The position numbers were made by a program, and so were the translations under genes. Shown piece after piece: positions 5,511-6,897 of a DNA stretch of 6,897 nucleotides. How positions within the stretch are numbered: the stretch's first letter is position 1; every line of letters starts with the position of its first letter. Source of the DNA: Candidatus Aminicenantota bacterium (GTDB lineage Bacteria > Acidobacteriota > Aminicenantia > UBA2199); assembly GCA_029939015.1 (NCBI GenBank), contig JAOZTV010000168.1, forward strand, positions 1-6,897. The letters are read 5' to 3'. The notes beneath the pieces were generated by a model, which made no database searches, had not been told where the DNA came from, and saw only the letters and a list, made by a program, of their open reading frames with translations.

Positions 5511-6897
5511 ATGTTTCAATTAAAAAACATTAAGTTAAAACCAAAATTAATAGGTTTATTTCTATTAGTTAGTATTATCCCTCTGATATTTATCAGTTGG
5601 ACCTCAATTACAAATGCAAAAGAAGCTCTTATGGAAGAATCTTTTTCAAAATTAGAAGCTATAAGGGAAGTTAAAAAGCATTATTTGAAAAGCTATTTTA
5701 GAACAACCTTTGAAAATGCCCAAGTTTTTGCAAGAAGTTCAGATATTTCTACTCTTTATGCAAAACTTGTTGAATACCATATTGCTACTGGAGTTAAGGC
5801 TGATGGAAATTATGGAATAAACTCAGAAGAGTATAATACTATCTGGACTGAACTCGGAAAAAACATAAAACTATTTATGGACGATACCGGATGTTATGAT
5901 GTATTTTTGATATGTTCCAAACATGGCCACGTAATGTATTCAGCGGCAAAAGAAGCAGATTTAGGTGAAAATCTTGTTCATGGTAAGTATAAGAATTCCG
6001 GACTTGCAAAGTTGAGAGAAAAAGTACTTAAAAATAGAGGAAAGGCATTTATGGATTTTGAACCCTATGCACCAAGCAATGGAGACCCAGCATCATTTTT
6101 AGGATACCCAATATATAAAGATGGTGCAATAATAGGTGTTTTTGCAATACAACTTTCATTAAAACAAATAAATGATGTTATGCAGGAAAGATCAGGAATG
6201 GGCGAATCTGGCGAGACCTATCTAGTTGGCCCTGATAAAAAGATGCGTTCAGATTCATTCGTTGACAAATCTGGTGCACATTCAGTTCTACAATCACTAA
6301 AGGGTACAGTAGCAAAGAACGGCGTTGATACAATTGCAACAAAGGAAGCCTTTGCTGGAAAAACAGATATAAAGATTATAGACGATTATAATGGCAATCC
6401 TGTTCTTTCAACATATACACCTTTTCCTATTGAGGATGCAAAATGGGCTTTAATAGCTGAAATTGACGAAGCAGAAGTACTTATCCCTATAAATTCTTTA
6501 GTCAAGACTATTGTTCTCGTAGTAATCATTGTTATTATAATCATTATTATAATATCCTTTTTTATTGCACTAAGTATTGCAAACCCCGTATTAAAAGGTG
6601 TTAAATTTTCCCAGCAAATCTCAGATGGAGACCTTACAGCAGTGCTTGATGTTGACCAAAAAGATGAGATTGGCGACCTTGGCAATGCAATGAAAATGAT
6701 GTCAGAAAACTTGAAACGCATTGTCTATGAAGTACAGACAGCAGCAGATAATGTTGCATCAGGTAGTGAAGAGCTAAGTGCATCAGCACAATCATTATCA
6801 CAGGGTTCAACAGAGCAGGCTTCAGCTGCAGAGGAAATATCCTCATCAATGGAAGAAATGGGAGCAAATATTCAACAGAATACAGATAATGCACAAC
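5511..6897 (+). CDS. Methyl-accepting chemotaxis protein (dCache-HAMP), 3' end missing
   Basis: AGGAGG (5500-5505) lies 5 nt before ATG 5511, and the frame stays open to the window end, giving 462 residues. Order: a cytoplasmic basic start, transmembrane helix 1 (residues 12-30), a periplasmic double-Cache sensor (about 34-325), transmembrane helix 2 (about 331-356, almost all Ile/Val), a HAMP domain (about 357-407, with NPVLKGVKFSQQISDGDLTA and DEIGDLGNAM), then the start of the signalling coiled coil (SGSEELSASAQSLSQGSTEQ, ASAAEEISSSMEEM). Cache motifs include VMYSAAKEADLGENL (141-155) and GESGETYLVGPDKKMRSDS (231-249), typical of dCache_1 receptors. It senses an extracellular small molecule and controls CheA; the ligand cannot be read from the sequence. 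The conserved hairpin tip lies beyond the window. From about 5880 the gene is visibly less AT-rich than its neighbours. Confidence 0.95.
   Translation, partial: MFQLKNIKLKPKLIGLFLLVSIIPLIFISWTSITNAKEALMEESFSKLEAIREVKKHYLKSYFRTTFENAQVFARSSDISTLYAKLVEYHIATGVKADGNYGINSEEYNTIWTELGKNIKLFMDDTGCYDVFLICSKHGHVMYSAAKEADLGENLVHGKYKNSGLAKLREKVLKNRGKAFMDFEPYAPSNGDPASFLGYPIYKDGAIIGVFAIQLSLKQINDVMQERSGMGESGETYLVGPDKKMRSDSFVDKSGAHSVLQSLKGTVAKNGVDTIATKEAFAGKTDIKIIDDYNGNPVLSTYTPFPIEDAKWALIAEIDEAEVLIPINSLVKTIVLVVIIVIIIIIIISFFIALSIANPVLKGVKFSQQISDGDLTAVLDVDQKDEIGDLGNAMKMMSENLKRIVYEVQTAADNVASGSEELSASAQSLSQGSTEQASAAEEISSSMEEMGANIQQNTDNAQ

Noticed and set aside
6386..6894. Two minus-strand open frames opposite the chemoreceptor HAMP and signalling regions
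   Set aside because: They overlap each other and a certain chemoreceptor gene. Long antisense frames are common opposite the repetitive Ala/Ser/Glu codons of signalling helices.
1..6897. tRNA, rRNA, CRISPR array, insertion sequence or phage elements
   Set aside because: No cloverleaf-like segments, regularly spaced direct repeats, terminal inverted repeats or transposase/integrase motifs were seen on either strand.

Overview
The window is a strongly AT-rich bacterial segment with every supported gene on the + strand. Clear Shine-Dalgarno sequences (GGAGG-like), a secreted six-bladed beta-propeller with the FGxxGxGPGEF signature, a Reg_prop/Y_Y_Y regulator and a dCache chemoreceptor suggest a motile, double-membrane bacterium. 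A lineage related to the FCB group or the Spirochaetes, or a candidate phylum of similar gene content (for example Delongbacteria or Cloacimonadota), would fit. This is a guess from gene families and base composition. Nothing in the window fixes the taxonomy.

Layout. (1) Positions 1-2052 hold the 3' part of a membrane-anchored one-component regulator: at least ten beta-propeller repeats, a Y_Y_Y domain, one transmembrane helix and a cytoplasmic LuxR/GerE helix-turn-helix, with no histidine kinase between. (2) After an 86-nt gap, positions 2139-5174 hold four tightly packed genes: a secreted six-bladed beta-propeller, an ECF sigma factor that starts with TTG, a one-helix membrane protein overlapping the sigma gene (probable anti-sigma factor of a non-zinc type), and a polytopic membrane protein overlapping it by ATGA. 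The last protein looks like two fused copies of the MotA/TolQ/ExbB channel fold. (3) Positions 5175-5357 are non-coding and contain a weak hairpin with a T-rich tail, a 16-bp perfect palindrome next to a consensus -10 box, and an AT-rich hairpin. (4) Positions 5358-5492 encode a 44-residue hydrophobic peptide, followed 18 nt later by a dCache-HAMP methyl-accepting chemotaxis protein that runs off the window end at 6897.

How the genes may work together (inference). The 2139-5174 block has the architecture of an envelope-to-transcription signalling unit: an exported propeller, a membrane protein with a cytoplasmic N-terminus able to hold the sigma factor, the sigma factor itself, and a MotA-like membrane protein that could sense or use ion-motive force. 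I do not recognise this four-gene combination as a described system, and the duplicated MotA-like protein without a MotB/ExbD partner is the most unusual element. The flanking propeller-LuxR regulator could control it, but that rests only on adjacency and a weak inverted repeat in the intergenic gap.
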